From Halomonas sp. M20 (lineage in GTDB: Bacteria; Pseudomonadota; Gammaproteobacteria; Pseudomonadales; Halomonadaceae), in the NCBI RefSeq assembly GCF_020622265.1, contig NZ_JACNMQ010000004.1:124001-188000 (forward strand): a stretch of DNA of 64,000 bases, given 5' to 3'. Below are positions 27,321 through 36,514 of the stretch, one piece after another; the first letter of the stretch is position 1; the number at the start of each line of letters is the position of its first letter. The position numbers and the translations under genes are program-made. The notes beneath the pieces are model-generated. The model was not told where the DNA came from. It saw only the letters and a list, made by a program, of their open reading frames with translations, and did no database searches.

Positions 27321-30300
27321 TCAGATTTCGCTATTGCTTTCCGAAAGATCGACCAGCTTGCGAATCGCCACGGCAAACAAGGCAAAGCTCGGCTGAGCAC
27401 CTGTGTTGATTTCATGGATCAGTTTACTCCAGCGCTCGTATAGATCCGCATGGCGCTTGACCCACTCCTTCACACGGGGTTCAGCTTCCTTCGGCGCCTC
27501 TTCCAGGTTCAGCACGTTGACCGTGAGCGCCAGCTGCTGACGATCAAGGTCGTCACGGAAGGCTTCCCGGGCCTGGGCCTGCCAGCTGTCGTGTACTTCG
27601 AGGGCGTTGACCTGATCCGTCATCCAGGGCAGGTCCAGACGCTGGCCCAGTTCGTAATAGACATCCGCCACCCGCTGAATCTTCTCATCGGTCTGACGCG
27701 CCGCGCCGATGATGCCAAGCCCTGCATAGAGTTGATTGGTCGCTGCGACGACATCCGCCAAGGCCTTGGGCACGCCGGCCTTCTCGAGATCATCGCGACG
27801 CTTTTTCCAGGCCTTGAGATCGTCTCCACTCAGTCGTTTGCCGATGCTTTCCTGAAGCTGCTTCAGGCGCGGCTCGAAGTACTCGACGTTCTCCTGCACC
27901 GACTGACTGGAACGCTGACGCAGGAACCAGCGAGCCATGTGATAGATCAGGCTTCTCAGTTCGAGCATCATGCGGTACTGCACCTGACAATCGACTTTGT
28001 TGTCCAGCGCCTCGATCTGGTTCCACAGGCTGCTCAGGTTGAAGCTGTCCCGCGCCATGATATAGGCCCGCGCAATCTCGGCGCGCCCCGCCCCGGTGGT
28101 ATCGATCAGGCGCCTGACGAAGACGATGCCCATGTGGTTGACCAGATCGTTGGCGATCTGGGTGGCGACGATCTCTCGCTTGAGGCGATGCTCGTATAAC
28201 TGCTCGCTGAAGCGCTCGACCAGCACGTCCGGGAAAGCTGACTCCATGCAGGTCTGGACATAGGGATCATCCGGCACATTGGATTCGATCAGATCGCCCT
28301 TCAAGGTACTCTTGGCATAGGAGATCAACACGGACAGTTCCGGCAGGGTCAAGCCCTCGTCCGCGTTGGAGCGCTCGATGAGCGCTTCGTCCTCCGGCAG
28401 GAACTCGAGTTCCCGATCGAGCTGACCGCTGGCCTCGAGTTCGTTGATGAAGCGCCGATAAGGCCCCATGTTCTGCTTGGCGAGAATTACCGACAAGGAG
28501 AGCGCCTGAGCCTGACGATAGTTGCTGGAGAGCACCAGCTTGGCGACATCCTCGGTCATATCCGCCAGCAGCTTGTTACGCTGCTTGTCGGTCATGTCGC
28601 CCTGCTTGACGATGTCGTCGAGCAGGATCTTGATATTGACCTCCTGGTCCGAGCAGGTCACGCCACCGGCATTGTCGATGAAGTCGGTATTGACCCGCAC
28701 CCCGCGCCAGGCCGCTTCCATGCGGCCCCGCTGGGTCATGCCCAGGTTGCCACCCTCGCCGATTACTCGGCAGTTGACTTCGCGGCCATCGATTCGCAGA
28801 CCATCGTTGGCCTTGTCTCCCACGTCCGCGTTCGATTCCTCGCTCGACTTGATATAGGTCCCGATACCGCCGTTCCAGATCAGATCGACCTTGGATTTGA
28901 GCATGGCACTGATCAGATCGTTGGGCGAAAGCTTGTCCTGCTTGATGCCGAACACATCCTTCATCTGCTTGGTAATGTCGATCGACTTGGCGCTGCGCTT
29001 GAAGACCCCACCGCCTTCCGAAATCAGGGCGCTATCGTAATCTTCCCAGCTTGAGCGCGGCTTTTCGAACAGGCGCTTGCGCTCCTTGAAGGACTTGGCC
29101 GCATCCGGAGACGGATCAACGAATATGTTCATATGGTTGAAAGCACCGACCAGACGTATCTTGTCGGAGAGCAGCATGCCATTACCAAACACGTCCCCGG
29201 CCATGTCGCCGATACCCACCACGGTGAACTCGTCTTCCTGCGTATTCACACCGAGCTCACGGAAATGACGTTTTACGGATTCCCAGGCGCCCCGGGCCGT
29301 AATAGCCATCTTCTTGTGATCGTAACCATTGGCACCACCAGAGGCGAAGGCATCACCCAGCCAATGGCCGTACTCGAAGGAGATCTCGTTGGCGATATCG
29401 GAAAACGAGGCCGTGCCCTTGTCCGCCGCCACTACCAGGTACGAGTCCGCTTCATCATGACGCACCACCGCCTCTGGAGGCACGACTTCCCCGCCCTTGA
29501 GGTTGTCGGTGACATCCAGCAGGGCACGGATGAAGAGCTGATAGCAGGCAATGCCCTCTTCTTGAACAGCATCACGATCGGCATTCGGCGGCATGCGCTT
29601 GCACACGAAACCGCCCTTGGCGCCTACCGGCACAATGACCGCATTCTTGACCTGTTGAGCCTTTACCAGCCCGAGAATCTCGGTACGGAAATCTTCGTGG
29701 CGATCCGACCAGCGCAGCCCGCCTCGAGCTACCTTGCCGCCGCGCAGATGCACCCCTTCGACCCGTGGCGAGTAGACGAATATCTCGAAGACCGGCCGCG
29801 GCTTGGGCATGTCGGAAATCTGGCTCGGTTCGAGCTTGTAGGCGATGTAGCTCTTGGACTCACCGCCATCAGCGCGCTGGTAATAATTGGTGCGCAGCGT
29901 TGCCTGGATCAGCTCGATATAACGGCGCAGCAGTAGATCGTCGTTGAGACTCGCCACCGTATCGAGCAGTTCGTTGAGCCGCTCAAGGCAGGCGTCCGCT
30001 TCCTTTTCCCGCTGCTGCTGCTCCGGATCAAAGCGTAGCTCGAACAGGGTGACCAGCTCTCGAGTAATCTCGGGATAGCTTGCCAGGGCATTGGCAATAT
30101 AGCGCTGGGACAGGCTGAAGCGTATCTGCTTCAGATAGCGGGCATAGCCGCGCAGCATGGCCACTTCGCGCCAGTTCAGGTTGGCGCCGATGATCAGTCG
30201 GTTGAAGGAGTCGTTCTCTGCTTCGCCGGTCCAGATGCGCCGGAATGCATCGACGAAGACGTCCCGCATCTCCTGCAAGTTGACGATCTCGCTAGCGTGA

Positions 30301-32168
30301 TGCTCCAGAGCAAAGTCATGAATCCAGAAGGAGCGATCTTCGGCGTGAATACCGTAGGGCCGCTCTTCCATCACTCGCAATCCAAGGTTCTCCATGACCG
30401 GCAGCACATCGGACAAGGGAATCGGGTTTTCCTTGTGAAACAGCTTGAGATTGATACCTTCGACGTCCTCTTCCACCAGACGGTAAAGGCTCAGGGAGAT
30501 GGGGGCCCCCTCTTCGAGTTCGTCGATATGATGCAGATCGTAAACCGCCGTACGCGCTGTGAAGTCATCCTGATAGCTCCCCGGGAAGGCGTCGCGATAG
30601 CGGTTGAGCAGCACATTGGCTTGCTCTTCGCCGAAACCCTCGACCAAGGCACTCTGCAGATCGTCCTTCCAGCTGCGCGCTATCGACTCGATCTTCTTCT
30701 CGAGTCGCCGTAAATCGTACTCGACTGGCTGCTCATCGTTGAAGCGCAAAATGTATTGAATCCGCGCCAGTACCGATTCGGAAAGGTAGGTGTTGAAGTC
30801 GCCGAACTCTGCATCGAGTTCTTCGCACAATAGCTTTTGTATGCGCACCCGAAGAGCCGTGGAAAATACATCCCGAGGCACGAAGACCATACAGGAATAA
30901 AAGCGTCCGAAACGATCCTCCCGCACGAACAGACGAACCCGGCGACGCTCGCGAATACTGAGAATGCCAAGGGCGGTATCCGTGAGCTCTTGGGTATCGA
31001 TCTGGAATAGATCGTCTCTGGGAAAGACCTCGAGGATGTTCATCAACTGCTTGCCGTTGTGGCCACCGGGATTGAACCCGGAGGCCTTCAACACCGTATT
31101 GATCTTCTTGCGCAGCATCGGCACGTTGCGCGGTGAATCGTTGTACACCGTGGCCGCATAAAGCCCCATGAAACGGCGCTCACCCACGATATTGCCCTTG
31201 TCATCGTAGCGATCGATGATGATGTAATCCGGATAGGCGGGGCGGTGTACCCTGGCATGATGAGCGCTCTTGGCAAAAGAGATCAATTCCGGCGTGTGGA
31301 CATGTTCGTCCACGATATTCTTTTCACTGCGAAGGTGTTCGCGATAGCGAGGCTGGTCGAGTTTGAAAACACCGAGATCGCTACCCTCGACATGGTGAAG
31401 CCCTTTGCTGCTTTTGGCCTTTCTCTTATTGCCATTGACCTCGTATTCGTCATAACCAAGGAACGTGAAGTTATCGTCGATCAGCCATTCGAGAAAGGCG
31501 AGGGTTTCCTTGTAATCCGCGGCATCGACCGGCTCGGGACGTGCTTTCTTTAGCTCATCGAGCGCGGTCCGAGCCTGATCGCGCATCGGCTCGAAATCCT
31601 CGACGGCGGTACGTACATCCACCAGCACGTCTTCCAGGCTGGTTTCAAGCTCCTCGAGTACCGCTTCATCGGAATGACGATCGACTTCGACGACGATGAT
31701 CGATTCCCGGTTTTCCGGGGCATTCTTGGCATTGACTGAGGTGGCTCGAACCAGTTGATGATGGTTGTCGCGTTCTACCGCCAACACTGCGTTGTGAATG
31801 GCGTGCACCGTGATACCGCGGCGGTTGAGCTCGATTCGCACAGAATCGACCAGGAACGGCATGTCCTCGTGTAGTACGCCGACTACCGTATGGGTGGACT
31901 GCCAGCCATGTTTTTCGAAGTCCGGATTGTAGACGCCGACCTTGGGCTGGGAAGGGTCATGTTGTTGAATGAAGTGCCAGATCGACAGTGTCGCGCCGTA
32001 GACGTCGTCAAGATGGCGTTCATTTAGATCCTCGAGAGGCGCATTGGCGTAGAAATCCTCGGCGAAAGCAGCGATCGTCTTCACCTTGTCCTGGGGCAAG
32101 CGCTTCTTGAGCTGCTCCCTCAGCTGCGCCAGAAATTCTTTCTTGTCATCGATTGCGACGTGTTGCAT
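27321..32168 (-). CDS. gdhB: NAD-specific glutamate dehydrogenase (large, GDH-180 class)
   Basis: Large homohexameric NAD-dependent glutamate dehydrogenase, oxidising glutamate to 2-oxoglutarate and ammonia. The 1615-residue length and the sequence match the GDH-180 class of Pseudomonas and other proteobacteria. About 700 residues of N-terminal regulatory region (ACT-like and other domains, including VVGVLHEDMPFLVDSVRIEL) precede the catalytic core: GGLRWSDRHEDFRTEILGLV, the Lys motif VPVGAKGGFVCKRMPPNADR, and Rossmann-side sequence FTVVGIGDMAGDVFGNGMLL. A C-terminal helical region follows. The ATG at 32168 has GAGG 6 bases upstream; an adjacent TTG codon precedes it. The symbol gdhB follows Pseudomonas usage. 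It is followed by a strong terminator. Confidence 0.96.
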   Translation of the reverse strand: MQHVAIDDKKEFLAQLREQLKKRLPQDKVKTIAAFAEDFYANAPLEDLNERHLDDVYGATLSIWHFIQQHDPSQPKVGVYNPDFEKHGWQSTHTVVGVLHEDMPFLVDSVRIELNRRGITVHAIHNAVLAVERDNHHQLVRATSVNAKNAPENRESIIVVEVDRHSDEAVLEELETSLEDVLVDVRTAVEDFEPMRDQARTALDELKKARPEPVDAADYKETLAFLEWLIDDNFTFLGYDEYEVNGNKRKAKSSKGLHHVEGSDLGVFKLDQPRYREHLRSEKNIVDEHVHTPELISFAKSAHHARVHRPAYPDYIIIDRYDDKGNIVGERRFMGLYAATVYNDSPRNVPMLRKKINTVLKASGFNPGGHNGKQLMNILEVFPRDDLFQIDTQELTDTALGILSIRERRRVRLFVREDRFGRFYSCMVFVPRDVFSTALRVRIQKLLCEELDAEFGDFNTYLSESVLARIQYILRFNDEQPVEYDLRRLEKKIESIARSWKDDLQSALVEGFGEEQANVLLNRYRDAFPGSYQDDFTARTAVYDLHHIDELEEGAPISLSLYRLVEEDVEGINLKLFHKENPIPLSDVLPVMENLGLRVMEERPYGIHAEDRSFWIHDFALEHHASEIVNLQEMRDVFVDAFRRIWTGEAENDSFNRLIIGANLNWREVAMLRGYARYLKQIRFSLSQRYIANALASYPEITRELVTLFELRFDPEQQQREKEADACLERLNELLDTVASLNDDLLLRRYIELIQATLRTNYYQRADGGESKSYIAYKLEPSQISDMPKPRPVFEIFVYSPRVEGVHLRGGKVARGGLRWSDRHEDFRTEILGLVKAQQVKNAVIVPVGAKGGFVCKRMPPNADRDAVQEEGIACYQLFIRALLDVTDNLKGGEVVPPEAVVRHDEADSYLVVAADKGTASFSDIANEISFEYGHWLGDAFASGGANGYDHKKMAITARGAWESVKRHFRELGVNTQEDEFTVVGIGDMAGDVFGNGMLLSDKIRLVGAFNHMNIFVDPSPDAAKSFKERKRLFEKPRSSWEDYDSALISEGGGVFKRSAKSIDITKQMKDVFGIKQDKLSPNDLISAMLKSKVDLIWNGGIGTYIKSSEESNADVGDKANDGLRIDGREVNCRVIGEGGNLGMTQRGRMEAAWRGVRVNTDFIDNAGGVTCSDQEVNIKILLDDIVKQGDMTDKQRNKLLADMTEDVAKLVLSSNYRQAQALSLSVILAKQNMGPYRRFINELEASGQLDRELEFLPEDEALIERSNADEGLTLPELSVLISYAKSTLKGDLIESNVPDDPYVQTCMESAFPDVLVERFSEQLYEHRLKREIVATQIANDLVNHMGIVFVRRLIDTTGAGRAEIARAYIMARDSFNLSSLWNQIEALDNKVDCQVQYRMMLELRSLIYHMARWFLRQRSSQSVQENVEYFEPRLKQLQESIGKRLSGDDLKAWKKRRDDLEKAGVPKALADVVAATNQLYAGLGIIGAARQTDEKIQRVADVYYELGQRLDLPWMTDQVNALEVHDSWQAQAREAFRDDLDRQQLALTVNVLNLEEAPKEAEPRVKEWVKRHADLYERWSKLIHEINTGAQPSFALFAVAIRKLVDLSESNSEI

Positions 32169-32370
32169 CAATCACCTCGGCTGCTTCCGGACGCCATTTG
32201 CGGCCGGTAAATATTCATCGGCGCAGCTTGGTAGGCTGCGCCTTTACGTGGGTACGAGTTTACTCTAGCTTACCTGGTTGCCCCTATCGACATGCCCGCT
32301 TCTTCATGGCGCATGTCGTACGCGCATTACTCTTTGCTGAAGCACCACCAGAAAAGAGAACCGCCAAGGC

Positions 32371-33516
32371 TTATACACGCCGTTCGAGCAGCACACCGCA
32401 TTCGCAGTGATCGGTCCATGGAAACTGGTCGAACAGCGCAAAACGCGCGATAGCATGAGTATTATTTAGCTGTTCGAGGTTGTTCAGCAGCGTCTGGGGG
32501 TTACAGGAGATATAAACGATGCGGGAATAGTCGCGCAGCTGTTCACAGCTATGTTCATCAAGCCCTGCGCGGGGGGGATCGACCAGCACCGTGGTGAAGG
32601 CATACTCTTCAAGTGCCATGGCGCTTACCCGTCGTCCTTTTCTTTCACCCAGCGTCTCGCCACTCTTGTCGTCGAGCTTTTGATTGGCCAGAGCTTGAGC
32701 GAACTCCTCGGCGGACATACGCGCCACCACTGCGTTGTCGATCCCGTTGGCTGTCAGGTTGATCTGGGCCGAGGCAACGGCGGTACGGGATATTTCAGTG
32801 GCCAGCACTCGGCGAAAGTTCTCCGCCAGGGCCACAGTAAAATTGCCATTGCCACAGTAGAGCTCCACCAGATCCCCTTGCTGACTGCCTCGGGTCACGT
32901 CCCTGGCCCAGGTCAGCATCTTGCGGTTGATCTGGGCATTGGGCTGGGTAAAGCTGTTTTCCACCTGCTGATAAACGAACTCACGCTCATCGTCCAACGC
33001 AAGTCGCTCCCATACATGATCCCGTTCGAGCACGCGCCGCTGCTTGCGAGCGCGGCCGATGATCATTACATCCAAACGCACCTGCAGTGCTCGCGCCTTT
33101 TGCTCCCAGTCATCATCGAGAGCACGATGATAGATCAGGGTAACGAGCGCTTCGCCGGCAAGTGTCGTCAGAAAATCCACCTGGAACAGCTTGTAGCGCA
33201 GCGCAGGATCGTCACGCAGCGCCTCGATCAATTGCGGCATCAGCTCGTTGATACGTTGGCTTGCCACCGAGTACTGATCGAGCCGAACGATCTTCTTGCT
33301 GCTTGGATCCTCTGCATCAACCTCGAACATGGCATAAAATAGATCGTCACCTTCATGCCACAAGCGAAATTCGCAGCGTTGGCGAAAGTAGCTGGGAGGC
33401 GAAGCAAACACCTCCAGCGACGGTGGATCGAGATGGGCAAAGCGGCGAAGGATGATGTCGCGCTTGGCCTCTAGTTGCTGCGAGTAACGTTCGGGTTCGA
33501 CGACGGGTACGGCCAC
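32371..33516 (-). CDS. trmA: tRNA (uracil(54)-C5)-methyltransferase TrmA
   Basis: Makes ribothymidine (m5U54) in the T-loop of tRNA. The start is GTG at 33516: GAGGAG lies 5 bases upstream and the protein then begins VAVPVVEPERYSQQLEAKRD, as in E. coli TrmA; the open frame extends upstream to 33624 with sequence unlike the family. SAM motif LVELYCGNGNFTVALAENFR, DPPRAGLDEHSCEQLRDYSR and the Cys nucleophile in IVYISCNPQTLLNNLEQ are intact, as is the general-base Glu in the final HCECGVLLERR. 381 residues, slightly longer than the E. coli enzyme because of an insert near SGETLGERKGRRVSAMALEE. It shares a strand with murI, 49 bp downstream of it. Confidence 0.95.
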   Translation of the reverse strand: MAVPVVEPERYSQQLEAKRDIILRRFAHLDPPSLEVFASPPSYFRQRCEFRLWHEGDDLFYAMFEVDAEDPSSKKIVRLDQYSVASQRINELMPQLIEALRDDPALRYKLFQVDFLTTLAGEALVTLIYHRALDDDWEQKARALQVRLDVMIIGRARKQRRVLERDHVWERLALDDEREFVYQQVENSFTQPNAQINRKMLTWARDVTRGSQQGDLVELYCGNGNFTVALAENFRRVLATEISRTAVASAQINLTANGIDNAVVARMSAEEFAQALANQKLDDKSGETLGERKGRRVSAMALEEYAFTTVLVDPPRAGLDEHSCEQLRDYSRIVYISCNPQTLLNNLEQLNNTHAIARFALFDQFPWTDHCECGVLLERRV

Positions 33517-33565
33517 GCAGTCTCCTCGATAAAGTGATGGATGATAAAGATGTCCGCGTAATGGC

Positions 33566-34363
33566 TCAATCCAGTGACAATGGCAGCGAGGATGCCCGCA
33601 AAGACTGTAAAGAGGCAAAGCCATAGGCTTCGAGCACCTTGGCCAGCGCCGGGTCCGGAGCGCTGCTCCAGGCGAATTCTACGCCCCCTGCAGGCGCGAT
33701 CCCGGTGATGACCTGTGCCACACGCCGAGCGATAGCGTCACCGGAATCGATCCAGGTGACTGGGCGCGGTGCGCAGGCATTCAGCTCGTCACGCAGTAGC
33801 GGGAAATGGGTACAGCCCAGCACCACGGTATCGAGTTCGGCAGCGGTCCAGAAAGGCGTCAGCTCGCGGTTCATTTCACCCCTATCGACCGCCAGCCCCC
33901 GAAGCTTGCGCTCGGCCTGAGTGACCAGGGAGTCCGCCGCTACTCGAATGACACGGCAGTGGGCGGCAAAATCCTGTATCAATCTCTCGGTATAAGGACG
34001 ACGCACTGTGGCCGAGGTTGCCAGCAAACCGAAGGTATCACTGCGGGTCGCCATCGCTGCAGGCTTGATGGCGGGTACCGTGCCGATTACCGGGATACTC
34101 AAGCGCATTCGCAGTTCGCGCAGAGCCAGGGTGCTGGCCGTATTGCAGGCGATGACCAAGGCGCTTGCATTACTTGCAGCTACTGCAGCACAGCAGACAT
34201 CGGCAATACGTGCCACCAGCCAAGCGTCCGGTTTGGTGCCATAGGGCAGCATGGCATTGTCACAAAGATAGGCCAATGCAGCTTCAGGCAAGTGGCGACG
34301 TATGGCCACCACGACCGATAGGCCCCCAACACCCGAATCGAAAACAAGGATCGGTCCGCTCAT
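33566..34363 (-). CDS. murI: Glutamate racemase
   Basis: Supplies D-glutamate for peptidoglycan by interconverting L- and D-glutamate. The start at 34363 (MSGPILVFDSGVGGLSVVVA) gives the usual N-terminus; ten extra residues are possible upstream. Both catalytic cysteine motifs are present: VIACNTASTLALRELR and VVLGCTHFPLLRDELN. The DSGVGGLS and PYGTK motifs are also intact. 265 residues, a normal length. The trmA gene follows 49 bp downstream, probably in the same transcript. Upstream is the AT-rich intergenic region that also serves the divergent cytochrome gene. Confidence 0.95.
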   Translation of the reverse strand: MSGPILVFDSGVGGLSVVVAIRRHLPEAALAYLCDNAMLPYGTKPDAWLVARIADVCCAAVAASNASALVIACNTASTLALRELRMRLSIPVIGTVPAIKPAAMATRSDTFGLLATSATVRRPYTERLIQDFAAHCRVIRVAADSLVTQAERKLRGLAVDRGEMNRELTPFWTAAELDTVVLGCTHFPLLRDELNACAPRPVTWIDSGDAIARRVAQVITGIAPAGGVEFAWSSAPDPALAKVLEAYGFASLQSLRASSLPLSLD

Positions 34364-34855
34364 CTGATTCCACGTCCGCGAATGTTTGCGCATTTTAAAA
34401 AATCATTACACAAATGTCTGCAAGATCGATGATTCGTCAAATGGCGACACCTTGCATTCAGCCGAATCTGTTCGCGATTTGGCTATTATTAAAACGTCAG
34501 AAACGTTAACAATTAATACCATACTGGCAGCATACGCCAGCAGCAATGTAAATTAAAAGCAACTTAAATAAATAAACCTCACTGCAAATGTCGCCTTAAA
34601 GATACAGACAGTATTTTACATTAAACAACTTTAATTTCTTAATGTGTCAACAATCCTCTTCAATATTGAACCTCTCGTTACAGCAGCATGGAAAACAAAA
34701 GACACTTTACGTCTACTTAAATTGACATGACAATATTTTGCAATAAACAAAAACACTGTTTCTAATTTTAATAAGTTGCCAACAACCACATTAAATATTA
34801 ATGTCTCGCGGCCGTTTTAAATTGCATTGCCCTCCCGCTACAAAGGATAGATATA
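34364..34855. other. 492-bp AT-rich divergent intergenic region
   Basis: Between murI and the cytochrome b gene, with clearly higher A+T than the rest of the window, especially 34490-34800. No credible gene in any frame. It must hold promoters for both genes: a TTGACA at 34722-34727 is a candidate -35 for the plus strand, but no convincing -10 follows at the right spacing. Runs of A/T and short repeats (AAACGTCAGAAACGTTAAC near 34490) suggest binding of a nucleoid protein such as H-NS/MvaT, an inference from composition only. Confidence 0.55.
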
Positions 34856-36493
34856 GTGGCTACAAAACGAATCCCTAAAACCGATATTACTACAATATGC
34901 TTGCACTGGGCGCTGGTTGTAACGCTAGTATTTAGCCTCTTGACTGGCTTCAGAATTGCCGTGGACAAACCCGATGCCACCTTGGCACCATTACTCAGCG
35001 GCATACTTCTACAGGGCGACGTGATCCAATGGCACAGCTGGACTGCCCTGGCCCTAGGTGCCGTCATGATTGCCTATATCATCTTCTTAATTAGAGCACG
35101 GCTGACCAATCGAGTCTCGGTAAGTGCTGGGCAACAGCATGGATCAACGTCTAACAAACGTCACTCTCGATTAAAGAAAATAAACATACTTATTTATTGG
35201 ATGGCATTCATTTTGCTCTTCCTGGCAGCAATAACCGGGCTAGTGCTCTATATCGCACCGGGGCTACTCCCTTATTGGCTAATCACGGATACGCATCAAT
35301 TACTTGCCTGGATCATAATTGCTTATGTTTTTCTGCACGTTATCGCTCAACTGGCACTTGGTGGCGTTCCTCAACTTCTAAAAATCCTGAACCCTACGGC
35401 TGCTTACGGTGCGGCGGCAATTAGTGCCATTGCAGTAGCAGGTGCCGCCGCTGCGGGCGTTTATGCACTCGACCGTAATGTCATTGAAGATTTGCCTGTC
35501 ACCCAGACCCAAACCGCCCCTGTGATCGATGGCAAGGGCAATGATGAGGCCTGGGCCGGCGCTCCAGCAGTCACGATTGCTACTGGCCGAGGTGTCAATA
35601 GTCCTGCCGGGGAAGACGTCACCGTGCGCATGGTTCACGACGATGAAACGCTCTATACGTTGTTCGAATGGCCGGATTCGACGCGCAGTCGCAAGCATCT
35701 ACCGCTGCAGAAAACCGAGCAAGGTTGGCAGGTGCTGCAGTCCCAATACGGTATCAATGATGAAAACGACTATTACGAAGACAAGTTCGGCGTCATGTTT
35801 GCCACCTCCTCGGCGATAGCCGGTGCCGGAACTTCGCACCTCGGCCCCAAACCGCTTGCCAACAAACCGGCGCCAGCCAATGGACGTGGCCTGCACTACA
35901 CCACGGATGACTCCCTGGTCGATGTCTGGCATTGGAAATCCGTGCGTACTGGCGCCGTAGGTCAGATCGACGACAACTACTTCGGCCCCCCTATGGAACC
36001 CAATCCGGAAAAGGATCGCTATACCGGCGGCTATACCCAGGACCCCAAGACCGGGGGTGGCTACACCTCGAACTGGGAAAGTTTCGACACCGAATTCGTC
36101 ACACCCAAACGCTTACCCAAGGACCCTGGCTTGATCGAGGGTCTGCAGAGCGCCTCTCTCGATCCAGAAACGAGCGATGAAGGCCAATTCTGGATGGCCA
36201 TGGACGACACCATTCCCTACAGCAAGGAAGCGGATACCTATCCGGTGGGTACGATCATGCCCTCGGTGCTACATGACGGCCCTACCCAGGGTGATCGTGG
36301 CCAGGTTCACTCCGCGGCCAAGTGGCATGATGGGCGCTGGACCCTGGAGGCCGAGCGCAAACTCGATACCGGCTCGAAATTCGATGCGGCCTTGAGCCAA
36401 GACACCCCGCTCTATATGTGGGTTGCCGTATTCGATCACACCCAGACACGCCACAGCCAGCATCTGCATCCCGTGCGCATGATCATGCGGTAA
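34856..36493 (+). CDS. Di-haem cytochrome b with periplasmic ethylbenzene dehydrogenase-like haem domain
   Basis: A 545-residue membrane protein in two parts. Residues 1-205 hold five predicted helices; four histidines in the cytochrome b561-like pattern, His17 (CLHWALV), His60 (WHSW), His147 (THQLLA) and His161 (FLHVIAQ), could bind two b-haems. Residues 215-545 match the EB_dh family, the haem-b-binding fold of ethylbenzene dehydrogenase gamma subunit (APVIDGKGNDEAWAGAPAVT, EDKFGVMFATSSAIAG, DVWHWKSVRTGAVGQIDDNY). With an N-in topology, five helices put the haem domain in the periplasm. The start is GTG at 34856 with AAAGGA 8-10 bases upstream. The reductase gene starts 21 bp after its stop. 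The likely role is electron transfer across the inner membrane; the partner substrate is unknown. Confidence 0.85.
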   Translation: MATKRIPKTDITTICLHWALVVTLVFSLLTGFRIAVDKPDATLAPLLSGILLQGDVIQWHSWTALALGAVMIAYIIFLIRARLTNRVSVSAGQQHGSTSNKRHSRLKKINILIYWMAFILLFLAAITGLVLYIAPGLLPYWLITDTHQLLAWIIIAYVFLHVIAQLALGGVPQLLKILNPTAAYGAAAISAIAVAGAAAAGVYALDRNVIEDLPVTQTQTAPVIDGKGNDEAWAGAPAVTIATGRGVNSPAGEDVTVRMVHDDETLYTLFEWPDSTRSRKHLPLQKTEQGWQVLQSQYGINDENDYYEDKFGVMFATSSAIAGAGTSHLGPKPLANKPAPANGRGLHYTTDDSLVDVWHWKSVRTGAVGQIDDNYFGPPMEPNPEKDRYTGGYTQDPKTGGGYTSNWESFDTEFVTPKRLPKDPGLIEGLQSASLDPETSDEGQFWMAMDDTIPYSKEADTYPVGTIMPSVLHDGPTQGDRGQVHSAAKWHDGRWTLEAERKLDTGSKFDAALSQDTPLYMWVAVFDHTQTRHSQHLHPVRMIMR

Positions 36494-36514
36494 CGCGAAG
36501 CGAAGGAAAACATA

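Noticed and set aside
34722-34750. Sigma-70 promoter beginning with TTGACA
   Set aside because: No good -10 hexamer lies 16-18 bp downstream; not called.
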